Shown here: one piece after another, positions 23,342-35,900 of the stretch
Layout: each line of letters begins with the position of its first letter
Position numbering within the stretch: the first letter of the stretch is position 1
Origin: Lepas anatifera
Lineage: Eukaryota > Arthropoda > Thecostraca > Lepadidae
DNA length: 64,000 bases
Direction: 5' to 3'
Assembly: GCA_034440635.1 (NCBI GenBank)
Contig: JAOTON010000961.1
Span: forward strand, 1,178,001-1,242,000
Program-made: the position numbers and the translations under genes
The notes under the pieces: model-generated
What the model saw: only the letters and a program-made list of their open reading frames with translations
Told to the model about the DNA's origin: nothing
Database searches by the model: none

Positions 23342-24601
23342 ATATATACGGTACACAATAAAAACATGTGCGGCCGTAAAGGAAAATGATGAAGACATGG
23401 TAGGGACAGGATGGCATTTAAACTAAAGTCAGGAGAGTTGCGTCAAATACGTCTGCCCAGCAGTTTCAACTCACAGTTTATGCATACTGCACGTCTTAGC
23501 CCTAGTCAACAATTCTAACCTCACGCTCTGTGACTGGTCCTGTCAGAGCAGAACTCTCTCTGGTTGTTACGATAAATAGAGAAGTCAATAGAGCCTTAAG
23601 AAAAGTGTCAGAAAATAGTGAATCTAAAACACACATTGCTCAATCATAATACACAAACTCACCCTCCCATCGTAAAAGCTACACTAGTTGTTCCCAGTGC
23701 TACTGAAACCGCACAAGTGCGACCATTCCCACCCAATTATAGCAACAGAAGCCACGATGGACGGACGACTCGAGGCTAAGGCCTGGTCTTCGATACCTCT
23801 TCAGAACATCTTCGCTGAAGTATCATGCGATACCTCTAGAAAAGTAAATGTCCCCGAACCAGTCAGTTCAACAGTCTGGTTCTCCCTGTACGTTCAATCC
23901 CAAGCTCACGGCCTGAGCTGACACTGCCCAACAACAAACATCGCAAAATAGAGGTACAAACATATGGGGCTGCTCTCGGAAAAAATACTCCACCGTTGTC
24001 TTTCAGTGCCAGTGGTGTCGGCTCTTCTCCTCTCAAGCCTCGTAGCACATTGATTTTTTAAATAAAATCCTCTTGTGTGATGCCGAACACTGTGAAACAA
24101 GAACAGGTTTCATATAAAGTGATTGGAATGTTTCTCAGGTCACAGTTGCAGTGTAAGCTGCCTCGTTGTGGCTCAATAGTGTGCAAGGCGTATTAGTGCG
24201 ACCGAAATCGCGTTTTTATCCAGCGTCGTTCTTCTCTCGTGGCGAGGAGGAAACCATGTTTCAAGCTCTCTGAGTGACTGAAACAGGGACGAAATTACAT
24301 GTTCGTCAAGTAGATAGAAGACCGTTAAACCCCTTCCAATGAGACTGGCCCTTTAACTGCGAAAATACGAACATTTTGTTCTGGGAAACCATCACTGATA
24401 TTTAAAAAAAACATGTCTGACTCACGGTCTTTGTAGCTTGCCATGGAAGGGATCCACCACCTTCTTACATAGTAAGCCTTGACTCTTCACAACAAAAACT
24501 GCTGCAAGCACTACGACCGAGTCCCTGATGGAGATTCAAGTGGAAGTGACACAAGCCTCAAGTAGAGACCAAAGCCAGCGTCGCACTATTCGCTGGAGTA
24601 G

Positions 24602-24730
24602 TTACACGGTGCCGTTGCTGTGGATGCGCAGGGGCGTGGTGCCCTCAGTGTCCAGAGACCACCAGCCCGGCAGGCTGTCTTGGCGCCCCTGCTGGTGGGT
24701 CTCGTGCACCCACAGTTCGGTCCGGCGCCG
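24602..24730 (-). other. In-frame extension after CngA stop (possible readthrough)
   Basis: After the TGA (followed by C) the same frame runs 42 sense codons, RRRTELWVHETHQQGRQ..., SLPGWWSLDTEGTTPLRIHS, NGTV, to a TAA at 24604-24602. It could be translational readthrough, a sequence error at the TGA, or simply 3' UTR. A second frame is also open over part of it, so openness alone is weak evidence. Confidence 0.35.
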
Positions 24731-25025
24731 TCAGAGGGATGGCGTTCGGCACATGGTGGACGCCGGCGGCGGCGGCGGAGGCGTTGGCGCAGGTGGCGGC
24801 GGGGGCGGCTGCGGAGGCTGCGGAGTCACCAGTGCCGGAGCCGGCGCCACGTGTCGGATGGAGACGGAGTCGGGTGAAGAGCTGACGATGGAGGACGGCA
24901 CGGCCAGCGAGTACTGGGAGGCGAAGGAGGGCCGCCGGGAGTCCGCCTCGGAGCACGGTCCCGACGCCGTCAGATGGCGCACGTGGCTCACAGAGGCCGA
25001 CGGACCTGGAGCTGGGCCGAACGAG
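24731..25025 (-). CDS. CngA: CngA exon 7: Ser/Pro-rich C-terminal tail
   Basis: The tract CTCTGCTCTCTGCTGCAG precedes 25025. Entered in phase 2 it reads [40 protein letters not shown], then a polyproline block before TMCRTPSL and TGA at 24733-24731. RRPSF is a good basophilic kinase motif. Joining to exon 6 rests on phase, strand and composition; an unseen exon could lie in the 5.5 kb between. A long open frame on the opposite strand here is an antisense shadow. The same frame continues after the TGA (next entry). Confidence 0.7.
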
Positions 25026-28000
25026 CTGCAGCAGAGAGCAGAGTCAGCGCCGGCTGTCGGCAGCCGCGGGAACCACGTACTCACAGATGCCACCGGAGCT
25101 CCGGCCTTAAAACTGGCTCATATGTGAAGGTTCATGACACGGTTATACCTGATGTTCATGTTGAAGCATACTGTCTGGATGTTCAATAGGTATATACATA
25201 AGAGGTGAGCTCTGAAGTACCTGTGGAGGATCCAGCTGAGGAGGCAGTACGTCTGCAGGAAGCCAACACCTGCAGTGGCAACCGTAAATGGAAAACAGAT
25301 TTACCGAAAATCGAATTATGTCCAGTTGACACCTCTTTTAGATGATGAGTGAAACGATGCAACATATTGTCTTGTCCTTTTGCCCAATACTACTGCTGTG
25401 AACTTGATATATCATTTAAGAGAGTGTGACACCTCATGCCAATATATGATGTCCATACGCATCAATACAATAGCTGACTTGAGCTTGAGCTAGCCGTGTG
25501 AATTTTGAACCGTTACGAGGAGGCGCGGTCGGCCTGGCGGCGACTGCCGGAACTACGGCGTTGGTAGCGGCCGGCGGGGTGACCCGACTGGGGTCGTCAG
25601 TTGGTCAGGTGGAGAGTGCGTGAGAGCAGTGGGCGGTCAGCTGGTGAAACGCGTGCTGAGGTCGTGTTGTGCCCCGTGTTTAACAACACATCATAGCTAG
25701 TAAAAACCATCTCTGCCTGAGCGCTCGTACACTGGCGCGGTCGGTAGGACCTGCTGCTGCTTCACACCGCTAGGTTTCGGCTCTACTCGTTAAGGTAAGT
25801 TCCTCCCTGACTGTGACTGTGAATGTACTGAGAATTTTTTTCGTGCATTTTATATCGTTTCCTTTAATTTTATTGTCATCTTTAGGGTTCCCAGGGTAGT
25901 ATTTTTTGCAAACATGATGTTTTCTTGGAGCGCCCTGTGCAGGACTGGCAAAATGGCCCCGCCGGTTCCGAACAAAAAATGATACGGTAGCTGGGGTGAA
26001 CTGACTGATATTTGTACTGGGTCTTTTGATGGGGGCGCCTCTGAACAGGCATCGTGGCAGGCAGATTATGAAAGCGTGGTGTCCGCTTTAACACGCGCCT
26101 CGCTGGGGTCCCTGGCATGACGCGCCCCGCTGGAGGGACGTTTATTGCCCCCCTCCTCCGTATCTCATTTCCCACGAAAGCTGAAGAAAAATTACGGGCG
26201 GCGTTCGAAAGCTCTGGACAAGACGAAGAGATTTTATACGAATAATTTTTATTTCAGGTCAATATTGAGGTCAGCATAGGTCAAAGAAGGTTCCATAGGC
26301 TTACAACAGAGCAGTGTACGTTTATCTCTCTAGATCTGTCCTCAGGGGAGCTAGAAAAAATATTTATGCATCATTGGATTCCTCTCATCGCGGCGAATCG
26401 AATGATGTATAATATGATCTTGCTAGGTCATATAGTGAAAATGAACTGACCTCGAGCTAGGTCAGGGTTACAGAGTGACCTGGTATGGTCATGTTGTAAT
26501 CAATCGACTCCCCGTGACAATATAAGCACAATGCAAGCAAAATGGGAGCTTTATCTCAATTCAGTGAGAAGTTATTGGCAAAACAATCACTCTATGCTCC
26601 TGTGACCTGACATGACCTTTGAGAGGTCAGATGCTCAAAAACTCAACTTTATGGTCAAGATCGTGGTAAGAATAGACGGTTTGAGGATTTTCAGCTTTAT
26701 CTATCCGGTATTTACTGAAAACGAGCCCATTCTATTTTTCACCATAGACCTAATGGGGTGACCAAAAAATTGACCCCACCTTAGGTCAGCAATATCGAAA
26801 TTCCGAGATAGCAGATTTGTAGACCCTAATGATTTTATCATATTGTGAAAGTTTCAAACTGATCGGTTCGCTGATGTTCCCTGGGCGCCGCACTGTGGTC
26901 GGAAACGGCCTCACGGATGGCCACCGAGGTTTGTGTTCATGTTCATTTTGCTACAGCGCTGAAACGGCCGAACCGATTTACTCCAAATTTTCAGCAGATC
27001 ATGCTAAATCAATTACAATCGGAGAAGTATACTTAAGTTGATTCACCAACACCCGCACTGGAGAGGGGTCTGGCACTAACGTGCACTGTAGTGGGCCCTG
27101 GTAGGCCCCCTCTAAGATCTCGGAAACTAAAAGACGCAGAAAAAATGTTTGGAGGATGGGTGGGGGCTATAGTGATCTACATCATGACCGATTTTCATTG
27201 ACCTAGGTCAATATCTTCAAGGTCAAACGATATCATAAACGTCAAATATTGGCAATGCTGGGGACCTATTGGGAAATGCCGTTATTAAGCAGGAAAAGAC
27301 GGGAATAAGCTAAAGGCAGACCAGGGTCATAGAATAAAGGTTGCAAAGAAGCTTTGCTACAATTTTGAAGTCAAGGTCATCCTAGGTCACTGACCTATGA
27401 GATCACAATATGGTATGCTACCGATAATGTACACTTTGACTAACACTATTGACAGTTTTTGGTGGAAAATGAGGATTGACCTTTACAAATGACCTTTAAC
27501 CTTGACCTTTAACCTTGACTTTTGACCTTGATCTTCACATTCAGGTACCTTAACTATAAATTCATAGCATAACACACGTCCGACCGGGTAACGCTATTTG
27601 ACCGGAAGCGCTGGGGTAAATGACCTTGAAAATTCTGATATGACCTTGACCTGTGACCTTTGACCTTAACCTAGACCTTCATGTGAGGTGATCTTGACAC
27701 ATTATCCCGGTTATATGACGTTATGTCTGGCACCACTCGGTATCCAATGCAAGCGAACCTTTGGAAGCCTATGCGTCAGAAAATTTTCGGCCGATTTTTA
27801 AAATATCCTAACCAATCGATGCGCAGTCTCTCAAAACGCAGGAGAACGCACTTACAGCCATATGGCACGCGTCCGTTGCTCTGTCCGCTGAGGTGCAGGT
27901 GACAGTTTGGGATGAAACGGAGCTCGGGGACAGGCGGGGCTGACGTACGCCGTTTTTTTATTTGAAGCGCAATGTGGAGGTCATTCAGCTCGCGTTCCGG

Positions 28001-29926
28001 AACTAGACGCCAGGGGACGACACTGTCTCCGCAGGAATGTCAACTTCCACCCATCCTGTGTCTTAGCTGTCTCTTCAAAAGAGACACAGGAGACGGGGAC
28101 AGTCCACTAACCTGAGGAGAAGTGGGGTATAGAGGGCATGTCGGGGGGTCCCTAAGGTGAGGAAGGGGCGGTGTCAAAACCGAAAGGAGATGCTATGGGT
28201 GCCATCTGAAGAAGGTGAAGATGGCCATCTGAGACAATATTGTCCCCACGCAGGTCTTAGCTCGAGAGCTATTGATGCGTGCCCATTCTGTCCATGCTGC
28301 GGGCAGGAGGGGCACTTGATGGCGGAATTTCGTCTCGTCCCGAGAGACGAAAAAGCTCCGGCGCCTGGAACTCCGGGAGATAAATCCAATGATACTTCGC
28401 CGATAAAATAAGTATAAAAAGAGAAGCTAAAACAAATTGTGAAATCAAACGGTTCTCGCACACTCTACAAGACTACTGGCTGAGACCAAAACCCATTACC
28501 TAGAAAAGTGCCACACTCCCGTTGAATATCGGCGGACTCCTCCTTATTACTCCTTATTACAGAGTATCTAAATATCTGAACCAGCAACGAAAACAATCGG
28601 CCGCAGGCACAGGAGATCGCTGGGAGACTGAATCACAGAGTGAAACTTTCCAATGCAGTGTTCCAAATCGGTGTAAGGGAAATTAATATGTGGCCAATAC
28701 TCTTAATTGATGTCGGCTTTGGCTATCAGTTGGATGCGTTGCAACCGATGTTTTGTTAAAAGTATTGCTCATTTGGCTTTCGCCACTCTCAGCATATGGG
28801 GCCGTATTTGCGAGCGACTTTCCTTCTGCTTTCTACAATGATGTATTTACAAACGGATGATTTGAGTCACATTGCGTATAAGAAAAGGTGCAAAAGCTGG
28901 TGCGAATGCATATGGGACAATTCAGAATGAATTGAGGCTGAGCTTGTTAAAACCGAACCTCTTCGACAATCCTTCGTGACGTGCAACTGGTCCTTTAATA
29001 ACAAAAAAATGAAACTGAACCTCCTCAATGCTTAGTGGTGTGCAGCAGGAAGCTGATAATGAAAATGAAGCTGGTCAATAAGCATATGAGAAATCCAAAC
29101 ACAATACAAGATACTCTATGAATGAAAATGGCATGCCAAGTATGTAGTATGTTTACTGAACACTCACCATCACCAATCGATCACAAAGCACTGCAAAACA
29201 TCACGGCATGGTCAGCCACACTGGCTGCGACAGATGATCAGTCACACTGGCTGCGACAGTTGGTCAGCCACACTGGCTGCGACAGTTGGTCAGCCACACT
29301 GGCTGCGACAGTTGGTCAGCCACACTGGCTGCGATAGCTGATCAGTCACACTGGCTGCGACAGTTGATCAGTCACGCTGGCTGTGACAGTTGATCAGCCA
29401 CACTGGCTGCGAAGTTGGTCAGCCACACTGGCTGCGACAGTTGATCAGCCACACTGGCTGCGACAGTTGGTCAGTCCACTGGCTGTGACAGTTGATCAGT
29501 CACACTGGCTGTGACAGTTGATCAGTCACACTGGCTGCGACAGTTGATCAGCCACACTGGCTGCGACAGTTGATCAGTCACACTGGCTGTGACAGTTGAT
29601 CAGTCACACTGGCTGCGACAGTTGATCAGCCACACTGGCTGCGACAGTTGATCAGTCACACTGGCTCTGACGAGTAATGGACAGACACAGTGGCTTCGAC
29701 AGTTGAACGCATACTGTCACATGCAAACATGTGGCAAAGTCAGAACTGGACTTTTACTATGGTAAATCTAGTCATTGACGTGGCGGTGAGTTTTAGCCAG
29801 TTTAAACCGGTTTTAACAGTAATAAGATGGGCAAAAAAGCTACGACAGAGGGAGCAGCTAGGCAATAGGGTCCATCCTGCTGGTTGTAGGGAGCCCTGTG
29901 GGTCCTGCTAGCAACAGATGTCTTAT

Positions 29927-29996
<70 letters not shown>

Positions 29997-32900
29997 GAGG
30001 TATTTTGGTTAAAAAAATCCTGTTGGTATTATAGGGCTCGTAAAGCCGTGCTGTGCTCGTAAAGCCGTCCGTGCTGTACCCAAATGTCCGACGGGGCATT
30101 CAGTTCCGCCTATAGAGATCCCATCTGATTAGAGAGGGCTCTACTGGTGACAGCGGGCCCTTCAGAGAACACAGATTCCTACTGTTTCCGAGGCTCTCTC
30201 TAGTTTTCTAGTTAGTTAGAAACAAAAGGTTGTTTGCTGGTTTTCAGAACTTTTTTCCACCAACATTCCTTTTTAGAATTTCGACAACGTGGTCCATATT
30301 ACCTTTAAAGACTGAGCAGTGGTGCAGCAAAACACATACATAAACTGCAGATTCTAAAGAGTGATATAGAGATTTGTGTAGTTTCCAGATTTGCCAAAAG
30401 ATTAGAAAAATATATTTTCAAAATTGAAAGTAGTATTTCGGTTAAACTCATGCGTGGCTTCAAATAAAACCAGGGTTGTGTGGAGGCTAGTCTTCCGGCG
30501 CTTCACTGCCTCGCTTATGGGCCATTCTGGAACACCACTCGTGCACGTACCTGGCGGCCCGACTCTCTGTGGTCTCCTTGTCCACCAGCTTCTTCTCCAG
30601 TGAGGTCACCCTCTGCTTCATCTTCTTCTGGGAGGAGGTGTACTCCCCATCAGGCGTGCAAATCGCGTCTGAAGCTTATCCAGGAGATCCTCTGCCGAAA
30701 AAGTTAGCAGGGGGACTAAAAAGCCATACCAAACTGACCTGTAAACTGTGAAAAAACAAACACTGATAGTAAACATACACATCTGAATATATACGACAAC
30801 GATGGTGATATTATATGGCCCATGAATCTGTTTTTCAATTATACACAATTCCAGACACCTCGACGGATGTAAGCCATCCCTGGGATAAAGTATAGCTCTG
30901 TTTGGTGAGTTGACAAAAATGTATGAGATTGTAACTTAGTTGAGGTAGGTCAGATCAAACTGAAAACCCGATGCATTCAGAACTCGAGACAGCCACACAT
31001 ACAAGAGCACATCGAAATACGTTTCAAGTGGTATGCATCAGTTGCAATGTCATGGAGGTTTCCAAATTTCCATGACTCTAGCTTCCTTGTTTTTTTCAAG
31101 TGTTTTACATACGGTGCTGGTGTTAGATATCTATCGTATCTTGCCATGTAAAAAGAACTGTAGGAGAAGAGAGGATAAGGGCAAACTGTATGTTACATAT
31201 AAAATGTTTCTCACCAACTTTGTCCACCTGTTGCTTCAGCGAGAGCTGTTGCTGCTCGGCATCCTTCAGCGCCTCTTCATCCAGCAGTCCATCCTTCAGA
31301 AGCAGCTGCCGGCCCCTTTCTATCAAGCTTTTATATGCCTCTGGGTAATCGTTCAAAGTGTTCCACAGGTCGTCTTTAGATAAGCAGAAGAGATCTGAGT
31401 AGCCCACACTCTTGACGTTGGCAGTCCGCCTGTTTCCGATCTTGTTGCCGGGAATGTTCATGATACTGACCTCGCCAAAGACACTGCCAGACTGCAGCGT
31501 GGCAAGCACCTTCTTGCCGTCGTCAGAGACCACAATCACCCGGCCCCGCTTGATGATGTACATCTCCTTGCCGACGTCGCCCTTGCGGCAGATGTAGTCT
31601 CCCGGGCTGAAGACTTGTAGCTTGAGCTTGAGGACCAGCTCCACTAAGAGACCGGGTTCGCAGTCTTGAAACAGACGCACTTGCTTCAGCGCCTCCAGAT
31701 GCACGTGGATGGCGATCTCCGCCTTCAACTTGTCCGGCAGCGTGGCCAGGATATCCTCCTCGTTGAGCGACTGCTTGTTGGACCAGAGGTAGTCGAACCA
31801 CTCGATCACGCGCCGCTCCAGGTCCTTGCCGACCTTCCTGAACTCCATGTACTGCTTGACGCTGTCCATGCGGTTCTGGAATTCCGTTCTTGACGCGTTC
31901 ATGTTCGTGATCATGCTGCCCACGTTACCGACAATCGTGGCAAAGATAAGGACTCCAGCTAGAAAGTCCAGCGTGACGAAGACGTACTCCACGTCCTCCA
32001 CCGGCTGCGGCGTCTCGCCGATGGTGGTCAGCGTCAGTGTGGACCAGTAGAAGCTGTAGATGTACTGGTGCATCAGGGTGCCGTTCACGCCCGGCGTGAT
32101 GTTGCGGTACACCCACTGGTCCGTCCCGAACCCGATCGCGTAGCTCAGCGCGAAGTAGAGACACGCGTTCCAGTGGATCAGCACTAGGATGTACAGCACC
32201 ACCTTGCTGATGCGGAACGCGTTGGGGAAGATGGTGCGCGTCTCGGTGCGGTCAAAGTACTCGCTCATGCGAGGGTACCGGAGTACGCGGTTGATTCGCA
32301 CAATGCACGGACAGGGTACGTAGTAGTAGCAGTCCGTGCCGAGGTACAGGTACAGAACGTCGGTCGGCAGCAGCGAGATCATGTCTAGAACAAAGTGCAC
32401 AGAACGGAAGTAGTTTCGACGAAGCTTTCTTGTGTCACGCACCACCAGTCCTTCCTCTAAGTAACCTGGAAGGAGACAGTATTGAGTGGTTATTGGCGAA
32501 AGTTGACATTTTTGGGGTGTTTTATGTATGTTTTAATGTTTTATGTATTATATCGTCCTGACGCATTCACTCGGCGACACAGATAATGGACAAAGTTGGT
32601 CGTGAGCATCGCAGGGGTTATGAAACGGCGAATTGTAAGCAGAATCCACTAAATTGATTCTTGTTAAGTTTTATATGGTAAAACCGATTGCTCATTTTGC
32701 AGCGTGGGGTGCCACAATATTTGTTTCCGTCGGACTTACAATTGACTTTTCTAAGGAGAGAAGTTTTCAGGAGCATACCATGTAACCACCGAAAAATCCA
32801 AACAACCAACCCTCACCACATAGTCAGCCGAATTTTGAATTGAATCGATTACAGAAGCTGTGAACAGCAGCAGTAAACGATCCGCAAAAATGTAGTATGT

Positions 32901-35900
32901 GATATCAAAGCTAAGCAAAAGTGTTTGCAAAGCTTGCTATTCAGCTCATGCTGCTTTTCGTTTTTTAGATACCCATCAACCATTAGGACGATGAGATCAA
33001 CAACGGGAAATAATCGAGACGGAAACGCTTCCTCCGCACAAGCTCAAGCCACCTGGCAGATGCTCTCAACATCAACTGATAGCTGAAAGGTCACTTGAAT
33101 CTATAGCAGAACCCGCGAATAGCTGCATTAAATGACCCGTAAATAGTCATATGTTATATCAAATATAGATTATGATGTTTGGATAGCAAGTTTCCAGTTT
33201 ACATTACCTGTCGTTATTTATATACCAATCAAGCATTTTGACCAAGGAACCAGCCGCACGCCAGAAGAAAGGGGGAAAAGAAAGGGGCCTGCCCCTACTT
33301 TTCATAAAACATGTGCCAATTTCAGCTAAATAAGAAAATAGTCAGAACATTTTGTAACTATTATGTGGCAAAGTGATAGGGAGCCCAAAGCCGATGCGAT
33401 TTTGTTTGCTGGGACAAGTTTGTTTTCAACAGAGCGTTAAATATGAATTGGCCTCCACTTCTTTGGGGTAGCGATGCGATGTGGTATCAACAAAAGGCCA
33501 ATTATCAAGGAGGTTTATTTGCATATTAGGGACGTGGGCTTAGGATCGGCTCAGATATTCCGGGAAGTTCCATATTTTACGTGTTCTTGTAATCATGTAT
33601 TCATTGGAATATAAAACTAGCTCTGTTTGTACCTAAAAAGGTGGTCACTATCCAAGCAAGACGTACACCTGCTGGTGCGTCTTCTATCATTGCTGGCACA
33701 TTCATCAGTCACAAAAAGGCTGACTATGCGGGGACCACTCAGCCGGTAGATGCGCAGTGCCGCGTCGGTCCAACTCACTCTCGTGCGCGCGGATTCAACA
33801 TGTCGATGAGGTAGATGGCGTCGCAGGTGTAGTCTAAGGTGAACCAGACGGCTGGCGCCAGGTTCTGTAGCTCCCAGAACACGGTCCGTCCGACGATCAC
33901 CAGCACGTTGTACAGCACCGCCACGGTGATGACGCCCAGCCACTGCAGAAGGAGCAGAGGTTAGACGTGGGTGGGACGAGGTAGGGACCGTTCCGCGTGG
34001 CAGGGCAGAGGTTAGATGTGGGTGGGACAAGGTGGGGATCAGCACGTTATACAGCGCCGGTAATGCGATGACGTCCAGCAAGACCAGGAGCATGAGTTAG
34101 ATGCTGGTGTGGTGGAGCACAGGCGCTGACAGACTTAAACATACTTGGTGGGGCCGACTTCAATCCCCACATCCCACTTCTCCACATCCGGTGATCAGCG
34201 CATATGACATAAATTGTCCGGCCGGTTATTGACGATGGGCTCCAGCAAGCCTACTTCTTGTCCCTTAACCCTGCCCCGGTGGTGGGTACGAGCCACCTTC
34301 GCCATGGTGGGGGGCTAAAAAGACCCCTCCCCACGATCCAAAAACTAAGAGAGCTAGAAAAAGCGCAAAACGGCAATCGAAAGCTCTTCAAAAATGATAT
34401 CGAAAATACTTCGGTCATTTTTCTTGTCAGGTCAATATCAAGGTCACCAGAGGTCAAAATAGGTCAAAATCGCTAATATGAGGTGCACTAAGAAAACCTC
34501 ATATATCTCAGAAACTATGATAGCTAGAAACATTTTTCTAACACCATTCGAAAGCTCTTGAGATGCGCTTTCATTACAGTGGCATTCATTTTCGTGTCAG
34601 GTCAAAGCCTAGGGAGCTACAGGTCACTAAATATTGGGCATATTCTTGGGAATGTCCATAGCCACCCATGCATAAGGGCGTTTACTTTTTCGCTAATAGC
34701 TTCTAAACCAAACAAGATACAGCCATAGTTTATGACCATTGCAATCCTCTCGTCAATACGAATCGAATGATATATGATATTGCTATGCCAGGTCATATTT
34801 AAGAATTTGACCTGACCCAGGTCAACGGTCTGACCCAACTTGACCTGGTATAGTCATGATGTATATCACTTGACTTCCAGTGACTATACAAACACTTTGG
34901 TGGCAAAATAAAAGCTCTATCTTATTTTATTCAAAAATTTATAGAGAAAAACACCAAAAATGCTTATTTGACCTAAGGTGACCTTTTAAAGGTCACAAGT
35001 CAAAAATTTTGCCATCAACTTCAGAAATAGGCTAAGAGCAAGTCGCAACCGATGTTTGAAGCTGCTTCAATCCATACTTACTGAGAAAAGCTCATTTCGT
35101 GATTTTCCCATGTATTGACAATGGGGAGGTCATGCTCGCACATGACCTTAGGTCACCAATATCAAAAATCCCGGAACAAATGTTGTAGCTCCTGGTGGGC
35201 CCAATATGTGGTATGAGTTTCAACTTGATCGATTAACCCTTCTTTAGTTATGCGGTCCTAAGTATTTTTGAGGTGAGGTCACTCACCTGGCCTGGTGACC
35301 TGACCTGATATGACCTTGAGCCAAAATTTTCAGGAAAGATGTAAAATGATGGAGGAACAGCTAGACCAAGTTTGGAGCTGCGCGCCGCCGTTTTTGGTCA
35401 CTTTGGAAAAACCCGAGGGGGTCTAAAAGACCCCCACCCGGGCGAAGGTTAATACTGACAAACACATGGTTTTAGAATGATAAATGATCGGCAACCATGT
35501 TTAATATTTAGCTCAACTAGTTAATTCCTATTCGACGGGTATTTTTCAACGCTTTAACTTCGACAAATATGGTATCATCACCACGATAATAAAATAGGGA
35601 GGAGGTAAAGATGCGGGGCGATATCCATAGTAGAACACCCACGACCGCTGGTCTGGTGGGATCGGGGCTTGATTAGGTATGAATTTGTATTGGTTCACCT
35701 ATGACAGCTGGACTTCATGTTGATGCTACAGAATCATGATGAGCTATCCAATAATTTTAGATAATATTCCTCTCATGGGGCTGATTCTGACCACCCATCA
35801 TGTATTTTTCCAAAATATTTCCATAACTGCTCGTGATGGGCCTTTGAAACTTACTGCCTTTTCCTAAAACTAAATTAGGCAGGTCCCTTAAGTTTTGAAA

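Larger units (their letters stand above)
20849..24601. other. Intergenic: T1d, AT/hairpin repeats, nothing else recognised
   Basis: Between the two convergent genes. 22200-22900 and 23340-24600 look unique; short frames there lack domains. It should contain the CngA 3' UTR and its polyadenylation signal, which I could not place. Confidence 0.6.
25026..30550 (-). other. Last CngA intron
   Basis: Holds the LTR-like block (25497-25760), AGGTCA-rich fragments (26225-27840), the zinc-knuckle frame (28157-28411), the 26-bp minisatellite and (AT)n. An additional small CngA exon could hide here. Confidence 0.55.

Noticed and set aside
24528..25127. 199-codon plus-strand open frame with a poly-Gly run
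   Set aside because: It is the antisense of CngA exon 7; poly-Gly is the complement of the polyproline codons. It has no splice or domain support.
29208..29670. CRISPR-like regular repeats
   Set aside because: Units are head to tail without unique spacers, in eukaryotic DNA; it is a minisatellite.
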